Shown: positions 1 through 6,986, counted from the stretch's first letter. The stretch: 8,350 nt of DNA from Gammaproteobacteria bacterium (GCA_003645215.1 QNEM01000079.1:1-8350); one strand, 5' to 3'. The notes: generated by a model from the letters alone, not told the origin. Numbers and translations: made by a program.

Positions 1-872
1 TCATTACCCTCAAAACCATCCATCTCAACAAGCAACTGATTCAAGGTTTGCTCGCGTTCATCGTGCCCGCCTCCCAGACCCGCACCACGGTGGCGGCCGA
101 CGGCATCAATTTCATCAATAAAAATAATACACGGTGCATGCTTCTTCGCCTGTTCAAACATATCACGAACACGGGAAGCGCCAACCCCGACAAACATCTC
201 AACAAAATCGGAACCAGAAATCGTGAAGAAAGGCACACTGGCCTCCCCCGCAATCGCCTTGGCTAGCAAAGTTTTACCTGTTCCCGGAGCACCCACCATC
301 AACACACCCGAGGGGATCTTGCCACCGAGTTTCTGGAACTTGCCGGGGTCACGCAGGAATTCAACCAGCTCACCAACTTCTTCCTTGGCCTCTTCGACAC
401 CAGCGACATCGTTAAAAGTAATTTTAATCTGGTCTTCCCCAAGTAAACGGGCTCGACTTTTACCAAACGATAATGCGCCACCACGCCCACCACCGCCCTG
501 CATCTGACGCATAAAATAAAACCAGATACCAAATATCAGGATGAAAGGTAGCCAGGTAATAAAGGCATGCGCCCATAAGGAATTGTCCGGCGCTGCACCC
601 TTAACCTCAACATTGTGCTCAAGTAAGGTACCTATCAGGGCATCATTGCCTGTCTCAGGACTGTATGTCGCAAAACGCGTGTCATCCATATGACTGCCCG
701 TAATCATGCTTCCCGAAATCTTGACGTTTTTGACAGCGCCATTTTTAACTTCACTGAGGAAATGCGAATAAGCTATTTCGCTGACAACAGGTGTTGCGAA
801 ATTCTTGAAGACCATCATCAACACCAGGGTGATGATAACCATCATTAATAAAGTTCTTGCTGTTTCGTTCAA
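1..872 (-). CDS. ftsH: ATP-dependent zinc metalloprotease FtsH, N-terminal 290 residues (partial)
   Basis: FtsH is a membrane-anchored AAA+ protease that degrades misfolded membrane proteins and selected cytosolic regulators. The reading frame stays open from 872 to the window edge and gives 290 codons; the rest of the AAA module and the zinc protease domain lie outside. Visible in order: a first membrane segment (about residues 8-23), a periplasmic domain, a second membrane segment (about 98-120), the MRQMQGGGG linker, then the AAA domain with Walker A GAPGTGKT (K200), pore motif FVGVGA (from F227) and Walker B FIDEID (D253, E254). I place the start at a TTG (872-870) because AGAGG lies 7 bases upstream and the protein then begins just before the first membrane segment. 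The next in-frame ATG, codon 10, would cut into that segment. It lies 47 bases after rlmE, the usual gammaproteobacterial neighbour. The identification is firm; the exact start is less so. Confidence 0.96.
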   Translation of the reverse strand, partial: MNETARTLLMMVIITLVLMMVFKNFATPVVSEIAYSHFLSEVKNGAVKNVKISGSMITGSHMDDTRFATYSPETGNDALIGTLLEHNVEVKGAAPDNSLWAHAFITWLPFILIFGIWFYFMRQMQGGGGRGGALSFGKSRARLLGEDQIKITFNDVAGVEEAKEEVGELVEFLRDPGKFQKLGGKIPSGVLMVGAPGTGKTLLAKAIAGEASVPFFTISGSDFVEMFVGVGASRVRDMFEQAKKHAPCIIFIDEIDAVGRHRGAGLGGGHDEREQTLNQLLVEMDGFEGN

Positions 873-919
873 AGTAAAACCTCTTTGTTAATAAATACCG
901 TTGTCTAGCTAAGTTCTAA

Positions 920-1540
920 CTATAACCGAAAGGCACGTGCTAAAACATAAAATTCACGGGAATCATCGCGCGAAGCCTTTGGTTTTCTGACAATAACTTT
1001 TCCAAAATGTTCTTTTAAATCATGGCGATACCTGTCTATGCCTTCACCTTCGAAAACCTTGACCAGCATATCACCACCCTGCTTTAGCACGCATTTGGCC
1101 AGATCAAGGCTCAACTCCGCCAGATACAGACTGCGTGCCTGATCCGCTGCCCTGATACCAGATAAGTTGGGGGCCATATCTGAAATTACAAGGTCTGCCC
1201 GGGTATTATCCATTGCCTGCAAACACTGTTCATAGACGGATTGTTCAGTAAAATCTCCCTTTATAAACAATGTATTATCAACAGGCTCCATGGGTAAAAT
1301 ATCGATGGCTATCAATCGGCCTTTGTTGCCAATCTTCTCGCTGACGTACTGAGACCAACTCCCGGGCGCTGCACCCAGATCGATAATGGTTTGACCTTGC
1401 TTCAACAAGTGGTCTTTATCATCAATTTCAATGAGTTTATAAACGGCACGCGAACGATAATGTGATTGCTGTGCTTGCTTGACGTAGGGATCTTTTTGCT
1501 GACGAGCTAACCAGTTTTTTTTACTGGAACCTTTTGCCAT
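920..1540 (-). CDS. rlmE: 23S rRNA (uridine-2552-2'-O)-methyltransferase RlmE (FtsJ/RrmJ)
   Basis: RlmE uses S-adenosylmethionine to methylate the ribose 2'-OH of U2552 in the 23S rRNA A-loop, a late step in 50S subunit assembly. The 206-residue product matches the usual length of about 209. It has the SAM-binding motif DLGAAPGSWSQ (from D54), SDMAPNLSG (from S120) and LVKVFEGEG (from L159). The K-D-K-E catalytic tetrad of the family reads K35, D121, K161 and E196, each three less than E. coli K38, D124, K164 and E199. The start ATG at 1540 gives the typical basic N-terminus, but the 20 bases before it hold no convincing Shine-Dalgarno, so translation may depend on coupling to greA. It sits between greA and ftsH on the same strand. 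Confidence 0.97.
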   Translation of the reverse strand: MAKGSSKKNWLARQQKDPYVKQAQQSHYRSRAVYKLIEIDDKDHLLKQGQTIIDLGAAPGSWSQYVSEKIGNKGRLIAIDILPMEPVDNTLFIKGDFTEQSVYEQCLQAMDNTRADLVISDMAPNLSGIRAADQARSLYLAELSLDLAKCVLKQGGDMLVKVFEGEGIDRYRHDLKEHFGKVIVRKPKASRDDSREFYVLARAFRL

Positions 1541-1560
1541 ATCGAAAAATATTCAATGAA

Positions 1561-2037
1561 TTATTCGTAACGTACTTTCAGAATTTCGTATTCAATCACA
1601 CCACTGGGGGCATTCACTTCAACGACGTCATCAACTTCTTTACCAATTAATGCCCTGGCAATAGGCGATGTCACTGAAATAAGTGATCTCTCTATATCTG
1701 CTTCAATCTCTCCGACAATCTGGTAAGTAACTTCCTTATCATTTTCAATATTGACCAAATCTACAGTCGTGCCAAAGACAACCTTACCATTTGCATTGAG
1801 GATTGTGACATCAATAATCTGGGCATCGGCCAAAGCGGTCTCAATCATACCTATACGGCCTTCAAGAAAACTTTGTTGCTCACGCGCAGCATGATATTCA
1901 GCATTTTCACTTAAATCACCGTGGGCACGTGCCTCAGCGATTGCAGCAGAAATACGTGGCCGGTCAACTGTTTTGAATTCCTTCAGTTGCTCACGTAATT
2001 CCTGTGCACCTTTTGCTGTAACTGGTGGCTTACTCAT
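1561..2037 (-). CDS. greA: Transcription elongation factor GreA
   Basis: GreA enters the RNA polymerase secondary channel and stimulates cleavage of backtracked RNA, rescuing stalled complexes. The product is 158 residues, the same length as E. coli GreA. The N-terminal coiled coil (about 1-75) contains the conserved stretch EARAHGDLSENAEYHAAREQ; the acidic tip residues D41 and E44, which stabilise the catalytic magnesium, are both present. The C-terminal FKBP-like domain has the typical SPIARALIGKEVDDVVEV segment. The ATG at 2037-2035 has GAGG about 10 bases upstream, with AGGA directly abutting it. In the greA frame a TGA lies about 10 codons upstream with no start codon in between, so this start is well fixed. 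It follows carB after 69 bases filled by a 15-bp tandem repeat, and the end of a small ORF in another frame overlaps its first 8 bases. Confidence 0.98.
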   Translation of the reverse strand: MSKPPVTAKGAQELREQLKEFKTVDRPRISAAIAEARAHGDLSENAEYHAAREQQSFLEGRIGMIETALADAQIIDVTILNANGKVVFGTTVDLVNIENDKEVTYQIVGEIEADIERSLISVTSPIARALIGKEVDDVVEVNAPSGVIEYEILKVRYE

Positions 2038-2110
2038 TCCTGTTTTTCCTCGGTAATTTTTTCATGGGTAATTTATTAATGGGCAATTTATTCACGGTCA
2101 ATTCCCTCAT
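2030..2110 (-). CDS. Possible 26-residue basic repeat peptide bridging carB and greA
   Basis: This short frame starts at an ATG (2110-2108) that overlaps the carB stop as ATGA, the classic translational-coupling arrangement. It runs 26 codons and stops at TAA (2032-2030) inside the first codons of greA, an 8-base overlap. The product is basic: after MRELT come three related pentapeptides, VNKLP, INKLP and MKKLP, then RKNRNE. The pentapeptides arise because the DNA is a 15-bp tandem repeat read in this frame. There is no strong Shine-Dalgarno, only a weak GAAGAA about 8 bases before the ATG. Translation could hand ribosomes from carB to greA. It may equally be a chance frame in repetitive DNA. 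I recognise no homologue and claim no function. Confidence 0.33.
   Translation of the reverse strand: MRELTVNKLPINKLPMKKLPRKNRNE
2051..2110. repeat. Degenerate 15-bp tandem repeat, four units
   Basis: Four consecutive 15-base units fill the carB-greA gap. On the plus strand they are CGGTAATTTTTTCAT (2051-2065), GGGTAATTTATTAAT (2066-2080), GGGCAATTTATTCAC (2081-2095) and GGTCAATTCCCTCAT (2096-2110). The core is GGNNAATTTATTNAT; the middle two units differ at three positions. A partial fifth match (GCCAATTC from 2111) runs into the end of carB, so the repeat may have expanded from the carB 3' end. The unit length is a multiple of three, which is why one frame on the minus strand stays open throughout. 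Confidence 0.8.
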
Positions 2111-5100
2111 GCCAATTCTTCGTGCAAGTCCTGTAAACAATTAACCTGATCCATATCGCTATGCTTCAAGGCCAGGATCGTCGCCATGGCACCTGCCATC
2201 GTTGTAGTATAGAAGACCTTGTGTTGCAAAGCAGTTCTACGGATTGAATAAGAATCTGCAATGGCCTGTTTATCTTCCGTGGTATTGACGATCATATCAA
2301 TTTGATCATTTTTCAGCATATCGACTATATGCGGTTGGCCTTCTCGCACTTTATTCACGCCCTGACATTCAAGCCCCGTCTCCCTGATAGATTTCGCAGT
2401 GCCATGCGTGGCGCATAAGCTAAAGCCTAAGCCAACCAGTTCCCTGGCGACAATCACAGCAGCATCTTTATCTTCATTACGCACGCTGATAAAAACCAGA
2501 CCTGATTTGGGGATCACATCGCCCGCAGCCAGCTGTCCTTTGGCAAAGGCTTCACCAAAGGTTCTCCCTACACCCATGACTTCACCGGTTGATTTCATCT
2601 CAGGTCCTAGCAAAGAATCAACCCCGGGAAATTTGATGAACGGGAACACAGATTCCTTCACAGAATAATAATCGGCTTTTTTGGCTTTGCTGATCTTCTG
2701 CTCGGCCAGGGTTTTCCCGACCATGCAATTCACGGCAACCCTCGCCAATGAAATACCTGTTGCCTTGGAAACGAATGGCACCGTTCTTGAGGCACGGGGA
2801 TTCACCTCGAGGACATAGATATCATCACCTTGAATAGCGAATTGTGTATTCATTAAACCAATGACTTTCAGGCCCCTGGCCATCGCACGAACCTGTTCTT
2901 CAAGTTGTGCCTGGATATCTTCACTTAAACTATGCGGTGGCAAGGAACACGCAGAGTCACCCGAGTGCACACCGGCCTGTTCAATATGTTCCATAATGCC
3001 ACCAATCAAGACCTCTTCACCATCACAGATGGCATCAACATCGACTTCAATGGCATTATTCAGGAACCTGTCCAGTAATACTGGCGAATCATTGGAAACT
3101 GAAACCGCAGTCGTCATATAAGTACGCAGATCATTTTCATTGTAAACAATTTCCATGCCACGACCACCGAGAACATATGAAGGTCTAACCACCAACGGAT
3201 AACCTATTTCTTCAGCCAACTTGACGGCTTCTTCCGTTTCTCTGGCGGTACGGTTTGGTGGTTGTTTTAAATCCAGTTCCATTAATAATTTCTGGAAGCG
3301 TTCGCGATCTTCAGCCAGGTCGATGGAATCCGGAGAAGTACCAATGATTGGTGCCCCGGCGGATTCCAGAGCACGTGCAAGTTTTAATGGTGTCTGTCCA
3401 CCATATTGCACAATCACGCCATGTGGCTTTTCAAGATCAATAATTTCCAGAACATCTTCCAGCGTCAATGGCTCAAAATACAAACGATCAGAGGTATCGT
3501 AATCTGTCGAAACTGTTTCTGGATTACAGTTGACCATGATGGTTTCATAGCCTGCTTCACGCATGGCCAATGCTGCCTGAACACAGCAATAGTCAAACTC
3601 AATGCCTTGCCCGATACGGTTCGGCCCACCACCCAATACCATAATTTTCTGTTTATCGGTCGGTTCAGCTTCGCATTCTTCTTCGTAGGTGGAATACATA
3701 TAAGCCGTTGTCGCTGCAAATTCTGCGGCACAGGAATCAACACGTTTGAAAACAGGACGAATATTATTTTCGTGTCTGCTTTTTCGAACCGCCTGTTCTG
3801 TTGTAGCACATAGTGTTGCTATACGACTATCAGAAAAACCTTTACGTTTGAGTGCACGTAACCTGTCTGGCGCTAACGATTTCTCACCCTGTTGTATTAT
3901 TGTCTTTTCTTCTGCAACAAGATCCTGAATCTGTGCCAGAAACCAGTGATCAATCTTGCAACATTCATGAACTTCATCGATTGTCATGCCACGACGGAAG
4001 GCATCGGCAACAAACAGCAGACGTTCTCCTCTGGGCACCCGCATTTCTCTCCGCACACGCTCAAGTGCATCTTCATCATCACTGATAACAGGCTCGTTCA
4101 GACCATCCAGATCAGTTTCCAGTCCGCGTAATGCCTTCTGTAATGATTCCTGAAATGTTCGACCAATCGCCATGACTTCACCGACAGACTTCATCTGCGT
4201 TGTAAGACGATCATCTGCTTTAGGAAATTTTTCAAAGGTGAACCTGGGTATCTTGGTAACCACATAATCAATCGTAGGTTCAAAGGATGTCGGGGTTGCG
4301 CCACCAGTGATTTCATTATCCAGTTCGTCCAGGGTATAACCCACTGCCAGTTTTGCAGCGACCCTGGCGATGGGAAAACCCGTCGCCTTGGATGCCAATG
4401 CTGAAGAACGGGAAACACGCGGGTTCATCTCAATGACTATTAATTCGCCATTTTCAGGGTTCGTGGCAAACTGGACATTGGATCCTCCAGTCTCAACACC
4501 AATCTCACGCAGTACTGCAATCGATGCATCACGCATGATCTGATATTCCTTGTCCGTCAGCGTTTGCGCCGGTGCAATGGTTATGGAATCCCCTGTATGT
4601 ACACCCATGGGGTCAAGGTTTTCAATTGAACAAATGATGATGCAGTTATCTTTTTTATCGCGCACCACTTCCATTTCAAATTCTTTCCAGCCAAGTACAG
4701 ACTGTTCAAGCAGGACCTCTGATGTCGGTGATGCGTCAAGTCCGTGCTCACATATTTCCAGGAATTCTTCATGGTTATAGGCGATACCCCCGCCAGTACC
4801 ACCGAGTGTGAAAGATGGTCGAATGATCGTGGGGTAACCGATTTCTTTCTGGGCGACCTTTGCCTGATCCATGTCATGAACTACCAGTGACTTTGGAGTC
4901 CCTAAACCAATCTTCGTCATAGCTTCTTTAAACAACTGGCGATCTTCTGCCTTATCAATGGCCTCTACTGAAGCACCAATGAGTTCAACATTGTATTTTT
5001 CAAGTACGCCTTTACGATTCAGATCCAGGGCACAATTCAATGCCGTCTGACCACCCATGGTCGGTAATATGGCATCCGGACGTTCCTTCTCGATAATTCT

Positions 5101-5325
5101 TTCTACAACCCGCCAATGAACCGGTTCAATATAAGTTGCATCGGCCATCTCCGGATCAGTCATAATCGTTGCCGGATTAGAATTCACCAATATGACACGA
5201 TAGCCTTCCTCCCTTAAGGCCTTACAGGCCTGGGCTCCTGAATAATCAAACTCACATGCCTGTCCGATAATGATGGGACCCGCACCAATGATTAAAATAC
5301 TTTCTATGTCTTTACGTTTTGGCAT
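2107..5325 (-). CDS. carB: Carbamoyl phosphate synthetase large subunit CarB
   Basis: CarB takes ammonia delivered by CarA and, with bicarbonate and two ATP, makes carbamoyl phosphate for arginine and pyrimidine synthesis. At 1072 residues it is one shorter than E. coli CarB. Domain order by family knowledge: carboxyphosphate ATP-grasp unit (about 1-400), oligomerisation region (400-550), carbamoyl phosphate ATP-grasp unit (550-930) and allosteric MGS-like domain (930-1072). ATP-site residues R129, R169, E215, H243, E299 and N301 fall at the E. coli numbers. The second unit shows GGGPNRIGQGIEFDY, PSYVLGGRGMEIVY and HIEQAGVHSGDSACSLP. The allosteric domain keeps ATHGTA, VNKVREG and VNTTED, which suggests UMP inhibition and ornithine activation are retained. 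It starts 5 bases after the carA stop without a clear Shine-Dalgarno, which implies coupling to carA. I see no frameshift or intein. Confidence 0.99.
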   Translation of the reverse strand: MPKRKDIESILIIGAGPIIIGQACEFDYSGAQACKALREEGYRVILVNSNPATIMTDPEMADATYIEPVHWRVVERIIEKERPDAILPTMGGQTALNCALDLNRKGVLEKYNVELIGASVEAIDKAEDRQLFKEAMTKIGLGTPKSLVVHDMDQAKVAQKEIGYPTIIRPSFTLGGTGGGIAYNHEEFLEICEHGLDASPTSEVLLEQSVLGWKEFEMEVVRDKKDNCIIICSIENLDPMGVHTGDSITIAPAQTLTDKEYQIMRDASIAVLREIGVETGGSNVQFATNPENGELIVIEMNPRVSRSSALASKATGFPIARVAAKLAVGYTLDELDNEITGGATPTSFEPTIDYVVTKIPRFTFEKFPKADDRLTTQMKSVGEVMAIGRTFQESLQKALRGLETDLDGLNEPVISDDEDALERVRREMRVPRGERLLFVADAFRRGMTIDEVHECCKIDHWFLAQIQDLVAEEKTIIQQGEKSLAPDRLRALKRKGFSDSRIATLCATTEQAVRKSRHENNIRPVFKRVDSCAAEFAATTAYMYSTYEEECEAEPTDKQKIMVLGGGPNRIGQGIEFDYCCVQAALAMREAGYETIMVNCNPETVSTDYDTSDRLYFEPLTLEDVLEIIDLEKPHGVIVQYGGQTPLKLARALESAGAPIIGTSPDSIDLAEDRERFQKLLMELDLKQPPNRTARETEEAVKLAEEIGYPLVVRPSYVLGGRGMEIVYNENDLRTYMTTAVSVSNDSPVLLDRFLNNAIEVDVDAICDGEEVLIGGIMEHIEQAGVHSGDSACSLPPHSLSEDIQAQLEEQVRAMARGLKVIGLMNTQFAIQGDDIYVLEVNPRASRTVPFVSKATGISLARVAVNCMVGKTLAEQKISKAKKADYYSVKESVFPFIKFPGVDSLLGPEMKSTGEVMGVGRTFGEAFAKGQLAAGDVIPKSGLVFISVRNEDKDAAVIVARELVGLGFSLCATHGTAKSIRETGLECQGVNKVREGQPHIVDMLKNDQIDMIVNTTEDKQAIADSYSIRRTALQHKVFYTTTMAGAMATILALKHSDMDQVNCLQDLHEELA

Positions 5326-5330
5326 TGGGG

Positions 5331-6461
5331 TTACTTACTGGCTCGCATCAATTCAATAAAGTGTTCAAATAAAGGACGAATATCATGTGGCCCGGGGCTC
5401 GCTTCAGGGTGGCCCTGAAAACCAAACGCTGGAAGATCATTATGATGGATCCCCTGCAGTGAACCATCAAACAGGGAACGATGCGTTGCACGTAGTGTTT
5501 CTGGCAGACTGTCTTTATCCACCGCAAAGCCATGGTTTTGACTGGAGATCATCACCCGCTGAGTTTCCAGGCACTGCACTGGATGATTGGCACCATGATG
5601 TCCAAATTTCATCTTGATGGTTTTTGCACCCATGGCCAGAGACAACAATTGATGACCCAAACAGATACCAAACACGGGCAACTTACTTGCCACAATTTCA
5701 CCAATGGCATCAATCGCGTAATCACAGGGTTCAGGATCACCAGGACCATTTGAAAGAAATACACCATCCGGTTTTTTTGCCAGAACTTCGCTGGCGGGAG
5801 TTTGCGCCGGTACAACCGTTATGTGACAACCTGACTCTGCAAGGATCCTTAATATGTTTCGTTTCACGCCAAAATCGTAGGCAACCACATTGAATGATTT
5901 ATTGGCCGATGTCTCCTCAGGCAATCCATCTTTCAGGGACCAGGTCCCCTGTGTCCATTCATAGCTTTCCTGGGTTGAAACAACTTTGGCCAGATCTACA
6001 CCCAACAAACCGGGGAAACCTTTGGCTGCCTCGATAGCTGCTTGCTCATCTATCTTACCGGCAACGATACAGCCTTTTTGCGCACCTTTCTCGCGCAAGA
6101 TACGTGTGAGTCGACGTGTATCAATATCGGCAATCGCAACCACTTTATTTCGTTGCAGATAAACATCCAGAGATTCACTCGAACGCCAGTTACTAGCCTG
6201 AAATGGTAAATCACGGATCACCAGGCCACTGGCAGATATCTCACCGGATTCTTCATCTTCAGCATTGGTACCGACATTACCTATGTGTGGTTGAGTCAGG
6301 GTGACTATTTGTTGGCAATACGAGGGATCTGTCAGAATTTCCTGATATCCGGTGATTGCAGTATTGAAAACGACTTCGCCTACGGTTTGCCCGTCAATAC
6401 CAATGGATTTTCCATAGAAAAGGCTGCCATCTTCTAATGCCAGCAACGCCGTGTGATTCAA
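5331..6461 (-). CDS. carA: Carbamoyl phosphate synthetase small (glutaminase) subunit CarA
   Basis: CarA hydrolyses glutamine and channels the ammonia to CarB. I choose the TTG at 6461-6459 as start: GGAGG lies 6 bases upstream (6472-6468), and the product then begins MNHTALLALEDG, aligning with E. coli MIKSALLVLEDG. E. coli carA is itself known to initiate at UUG. This gives 376 residues (E. coli 382). The frame stays open to another TTG at 6494, but that adds 11 residues unlike the family and overlaps the terminator hairpin. The N-terminal CarA domain (about 1-185) shows NTAITGYQEILTDPSY and IADIDTRRLTR. The class I glutamine amidotransferase domain has SNGPGDP (from S237), nucleophile C267 in GICLGHQL, and H351 and E353 in GHPEASPGPHD, a complete Cys-His-Glu triad. 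It heads the cluster; no dapB lies upstream, unlike in some gammaproteobacteria. Confidence 0.97.
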   Translation of the reverse strand: MNHTALLALEDGSLFYGKSIGIDGQTVGEVVFNTAITGYQEILTDPSYCQQIVTLTQPHIGNVGTNAEDEESGEISASGLVIRDLPFQASNWRSSESLDVYLQRNKVVAIADIDTRRLTRILREKGAQKGCIVAGKIDEQAAIEAAKGFPGLLGVDLAKVVSTQESYEWTQGTWSLKDGLPEETSANKSFNVVAYDFGVKRNILRILAESGCHITVVPAQTPASEVLAKKPDGVFLSNGPGDPEPCDYAIDAIGEIVASKLPVFGICLGHQLLSLAMGAKTIKMKFGHHGANHPVQCLETQRVMISSQNHGFAVDKDSLPETLRATHRSLFDGSLQGIHHNDLPAFGFQGHPEASPGPHDIRPLFEHFIELMRASK

Positions 6462-6467
6462 AAAATT

Positions 6468-6472
6468 CCTCC
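6468..6472 (-). promoter_or_regulatory. Shine-Dalgarno GGAGG that decides the carA TTG start
   Basis: On the minus strand GGAGG is followed by AATTTT and then TTG. The 6-base spacer and near-perfect anti-16S match support initiation at the TTG at 6461-6459 rather than at the upstream in-frame TTG at 6494. The site begins 9 bases after the last T of the terminator tract upstream, so a transcript ended by that hairpin would not contain it. Confidence 0.85.
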
Positions 6473-6481
6473 GGACACAAT

Positions 6482-6511
6482 AAAAAGGGAGCAACCAGAG
6501 GGGTTACTCCC
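6482..6511 (-). terminator. Intrinsic terminator just upstream of carA, probable attenuator
   Basis: On the minus strand, the left arm GGGAGTAACC (6511-6502), a 5-base loop CCTCT (6501-6497) and the right arm GGTTGCTCCC (6496-6487) form a 10-bp stem with one U-G wobble. TTTTT (6486-6482) follows directly. This is a textbook Rho-independent terminator in the direction of carA. The plus-strand orientation has no T tract, so it is not bidirectional. Only 9 bases separate it from the carA Shine-Dalgarno, too little for a separate promoter and leader. If it works, carAB transcripts must read through it, so attenuation is the simplest reading; the sequence does not show which signal controls it. 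Confidence 0.8.
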
Positions 6512-6514
6512 AGC

Positions 6515-6533
6515 AATTCAGATGCGCTGAATT
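6515..6533 (-). promoter_or_regulatory. Second leader hairpin upstream of the carA terminator
   Basis: On the minus strand AATTCAG (6533-6527), loop CGCAT (6526-6522) and CTGAATT (6521-6515) form a perfect 7-bp hairpin that ends 3 bases before the terminator stem. An alternative pairing exists: TTCAGC (6531-6526) with GCTGGG (6514-6509), six pairs including two U-G. It would take three bases from the foot of the terminator arm. It is therefore a candidate switch element, though the alternative stem is clearly weaker than the two hairpins it would replace. Confidence 0.45.
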
Positions 6534-6581
6534 CTACTTGAGATCGCCCTGTTTTGTCCATGTAAGATTATCCATATCCAT
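6534..6581 (-). CDS. Possible 15-residue leader peptide of the carA operon
   Basis: Starting at ATG 6581-6579, the minus strand reads MDMDNLTWTKQGDLK and stops at TAG (6536-6534), the base pair next to the first base of the 7-bp leader hairpin. A ribosome terminating there would cover the 5' arm of that hairpin, the geometry expected of a leader peptide in an attenuator. It contains no arginine codons, so it is not an obvious arginine sensor, and no clear Shine-Dalgarno precedes it. The frame is also open upstream as far as a TAA 13 codons before the ATG, without an ATG, GTG or TTG. It could be chance, or the degraded end of a former upstream gene. Confidence 0.3.
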   Translation of the reverse strand: MDMDNLTWTKQGDLK

Positions 6582-6641
6582 TGCCCAGAAAGGATTGATT
6601 TTAGAGAAATACAGACAATTTTAATTAATAATACATCCACC

Positions 6642-6986
6642 ATGACAAAACACTATCCAGTCTGTCACAAGGAAGATATACCAGAAAATGGTTCTAAAGG
6701 ATTTTCTATTGAAGCACGTTCTGGCGAAATCGATTTTTTCGTCGTGCGTAAAAATAATCGCTATTTTGCCTATGTGAATTCATGCCCGCATACGAACATC
6801 AATCTCGAATGGGTAGCGGATCAATTTCTTGATATGAATCACGAGCTTATTCAATGCTCACTACATGGGGCGAAATTCATGATTGAAGATGGCCTGTGTA
6901 TTTCTGGCCCATGCCTGGGTAAAAAATTAAAATCACTCGATATTCGTATTGAAGATGATTACTTACAGTTGTTTACTGACTACTGA
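6642..6986 (+). CDS. Small Rieske [2Fe-2S] ferredoxin-like protein
   Basis: This 114-residue soluble protein is essentially one Rieske domain and probably acts in the cytoplasm as an electron carrier or redox partner; it has no signal peptide or membrane segment. The cluster ligands are C48 and H50 in CPHT and C72 and H75 in CSLHGAKF, giving C-x-H-x21-C-x2-H. The downstream segment FMIEDGLCISGPCLGKKL carries two more cysteines (C86, C91) and resembles the conserved GxCxxGPCxGxxL tail of small standalone bacterial Rieske proteins. The extra cysteines are not where bc1-type Rieske proteins place their disulfide. The start ATG has no evident Shine-Dalgarno, but no better start is seen. It is divergent from carA and convergent with the DUF4124 gene, so probably monocistronic. 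The electron donor and acceptor cannot be read from context. Confidence 0.88.
   Translation: MTKHYPVCHKEDIPENGSKGFSIEARSGEIDFFVVRKNNRYFAYVNSCPHTNINLEWVADQFLDMNHELIQCSLHGAKFMIEDGLCISGPCLGKKLKSLDIRIEDDYLQLFTDY

Noticed and set aside
3406..3813. Plus- and minus-strand ORFs of 114-135 codons inside carB
   Set aside because: They lie in other frames of an intact, strongly conserved carB, show no recognisable motifs, and are the kind of shadow frame expected in a long coding gene.
6515..6533. ATTCAG-CTGAAT inverted repeat as an ArgR (ARG box) operator for carA
   Set aside because: ARG boxes have the order TGAAT-N4/5-ATTCA. Here the half-sites are in the opposite order and form a hairpin instead.
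6595..6625. TTGATT - 19 bases - TTTAAT as a promoter for the Rieske gene
   Set aside because: The spacer is too long for a normal sigma-70 promoter and the surrounding DNA is AT-rich, so chance matches are expected.
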